A DNA stretch of 23,269 bases from Deltaproteobacteria bacterium (GTDB lineage: Bacteria > Desulfobacterota > GWC2-55-46 > UBA9637). The stretch is from NCBI GenBank assembly GCA_016234985.1, contig JACRNK010000103.1:1-23269 (forward strand), written 5' to 3'. The notes under the pieces were generated by a model. The model was not told the origin of the DNA. It did not search any database and saw only the letters and a list, made by a program, of their open reading frames with translations. A program made the translations under genes and the position numbers. The number at the start of each line of letters is the position of its first letter. Positions within the stretch are counted from its first letter, which is position 1. Shown piece after piece: positions 21,617 to 23,269 of the stretch.

Positions 21617-23269
21617 CTAAATTGTAGTTGCCGGATCAATATCAACAACAAGCTTAACCTTGTCAGGCCTTTTTTCCAACTCTTTTAAAAGGCTTGCTAT
21701 AAACTCATGAAGGGGTTTCACATTTTTACCCTTGAGCAGCATCTGCCACCGGTATTTCCCCTTGAGCTTGGAGAAAAAGGCTGGAGCAGGGCCGAACACA
21801 GCTACACTTTTTTTAAAATCATTCTCCGGCAGACTGTCCGCAAACCTTTTTGCCTTTTTGGCCGCAGCCTCCACATCCGCTTCCTTGTTTCCTTCAAACC
21901 TTATGAGCGCAAGCCTTGAAAACGGCGGATAGAAGAGTTCTTTCCTATTGTTAAGCTCCTCTTCAAAAAACGCTTCATAGTTTTGCTCTGCCGCCCATTT
22001 AAGGCAGAAGTGGTCGGGGTTGAAGGTCTGCACAATAACTTCGCCCGGAGCGCTGCCTCTCCCTGCCCTTCCTGCTGCCTGCGTTATAAGCTGAAATGTG
22101 AGCTTCTGAAATCAGGGATATTTATAGATGTGTCCGCAGATACAATCCCAACTAATGTAACATCCGGGAAGTGATGCCCCTTTGCAACCATCTGCGTTCC
22201 GACAAGCACATCCACATCACCTTGAAGAACTGCATCTAATATTTTATGATGAGACCTTTTTTTTGTTGTCGTGTCTCTGTCCATACGGGCGACCCTTGCG
22301 TGTAGGGGCGAACGGCCGTTCGCCCCTACAGATAATATTTTTCTTGCCTCTTCTTCAAGTTGTTCCGTGCCTATGCCTATCGGCTTTATATGACAGCTCT
22401 GGCATTTTGGGCATATATCAGGAATCGGAGCGGACATATCGCAGTAGTGGCACTTTAAAGTCCCCCCTTGCCCCCCTTTTGCAAAGGGGGGATGGGGGGA
22501 TTTGTGCATCGTAAGCGATACGTTGCAGTTCAAACACTGAAAGCTATGGCCGCAGTCATTGCAGATTAGAAAGTTTGAAAATCCCCTCCTGTTCAGAAAA
22601 AGAATGGTCTGATAACCAATCTCATGATTTTGCAGCATAAGATGTTGAAGCTCTTCCGAGATAATTCCTTTTTTATTTTCCTCTTGCCCCTTACCCCTTG
22701 CCCCTTGCCCCTGTATTTTCATATTCACCAGTTCCACCTTCGGCATCGGTCTGTCTTCAACCCTTTTCGTAAGATGGAGCGGCGTAATCCTGCCGTTTTT
22801 TGCATTATAGAATGTCTCCATAGAAGGGGTGGCTGAGCCAAGCACAACAGTCAGATTGAGCATCTTAGCCATCATAAGGCTTAAATCCCTTGCATGATAT
22901 CTTACTCCGTCTTCCTGTTTATATGAAGATTCATGCTCCTCGTCAACGATGATAAGCCCCGGATTTTTCAATGGCGCAAAAAGCGCAGACCTTGCGCCGA
23001 CAACCACATCCGCCTTCCCCTGTCTTATCCTGTCCCACTCGTCATACCGCTCTCCGTCAGAAAGGCCGCTGTGAAGAACCGCAACCCTGCCGGGAAACAT
23101 GGCAGTCAGATATTTAACAGGCCACGGTGTGAGAGATATTTCAGGCACCAGAAATATAGCCTGTTTGCCGAGATTCACAGCCTGCTCCAGCGCCTTGAGG
23201 TAGACAAATGTCTTCCCGCTTCCTGTAACGCCATAGAGCAGGTAAGGGGAAAAGGCTTTACTTTTTAAA
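21617..23269 (-). CDS. priA: Primosomal helicase PriA, partial and frameshifted
   Basis: PriA restarts stalled replication forks. The 5' end lies beyond the window; the open frame enters at 23268 with LLYGVTGSGKT (Walker A). DEEH box, GSATPS, the zinc region (CNDC...CLNC...CHYC...CPKC, eight cysteines), RMDRDTT and VGTQMVAKGHHFPDVTLVG follow. Near 22112-22118 the frame breaks in PDFRSS. The other frame continues FQLITQAAGRAGRGSAPGEV to the end at 21617. PriA normally has ERTFQL there, so about 7 nt seem lost. Three in-frame repeat insertions are visible: 22681-22714, 22458-22505 (inside the zinc region) and 22288-22330. Confidence 0.93.
22301..22330. repeat. Perfect 30-bp palindrome inside priA
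   Basis: TGTAGGGGCGAACGG followed by its exact reverse complement. It encodes VGANGRSPL between KIL and HARVARMDRD, where PriA proteins normally have only a few residues. Confidence 0.85.
22458..22505. repeat. G/C-rich dispersed repeat inside the PriA zinc region
   Basis: CCCCCCTTGCCCCCC and its near inverse GGGGGGATGGGGGG around TTTTGCAAA. It encodes SPHPPFAKGGQGG between the second and third cysteine pairs. Confidence 0.75.
22681..22714. repeat. CCCCTTGC tandem repeat inside priA
   Basis: Tandem CCCCTTRC units encode the low-complexity stretch QGQGARGKGQEEN between VELVNMKI and KKGIISEEL. A related CCCCCTGCC repeat lies in def. Confidence 0.65.

Noticed and set aside
22182..22514. Plus-strand frame over the PriA zinc region
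   Set aside because: It is a shadow created by G/C-rich repeats; the minus strand has eight zinc-ligand cysteines in order.

Overview
The window is a bacterial chromosomal segment of moderate GC. A core block at the right end (priA - brnT/brnA - def - fmt - DUF116, then two REC-PilZ regulators, all on the minus strand) recalls gene orders of Nitrospirota and former Deltaproteobacteria. That assignment is an inference; there is no rRNA or other decisive marker.

Left part (1-7.1 kb), almost all minus strand: accessory DNA-processing genes. They are a DnaA-like AAA+ ATPase running off the window, a DnaQ-type 3'-5' exonuclease, two unrecognised small genes, a DnaB-type helicase core with a Tat-signal-like N-terminus, a broken DUF2779 protein (Cas4-like nuclease plus DEDD exonuclease), and a truncated copy of that gene's start. 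Two toxin-antitoxin pairs (AbrB/Doc and Phd/PIN) lie among them. Middle part (7.1-15.1 kb): a run of mostly minus-strand cassettes. They comprise an HhH-GPD glycosylase-like protein, a nuclease-like protein, a DNA methyltransferase with a candidate restriction endonuclease, a HEPN-like gene with a small partner, and a ParE/RelE pair. At three gene ends the stop codon lies in or beside the first core of an imperfect palindrome resembling an integron attC site. A WYL-domain regulator and a divergent secreted protein sit in this stretch. Right part (15.1-23.3 kb): htpX, a PIN toxin with a small downstream gene, and the core block.

The main signal that the genes do not explain is a 19-bp operator-like palindrome, TRYGWC-N7-GTCRYA, present five times. 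It lies upstream of the exonuclease/DnaA-like operon, the DnaB-like gene, the DUF2779 gene and its truncated copy, and between the WYL gene and the divergent secreted-protein gene. All five copies face the same way and have a -10-like hexamer exactly 9 nt downstream on the minus strand. I propose a WYL-controlled regulon of DNA-processing genes.

Seven reading frames are broken. Five of the breaks are explained by one missing base in a homopolymer, so sequencing or assembly error is a serious possibility and pseudogene calls need care. Dispersed repeats are frequent, including apparent in-frame insertions inside def, fmt and priA.
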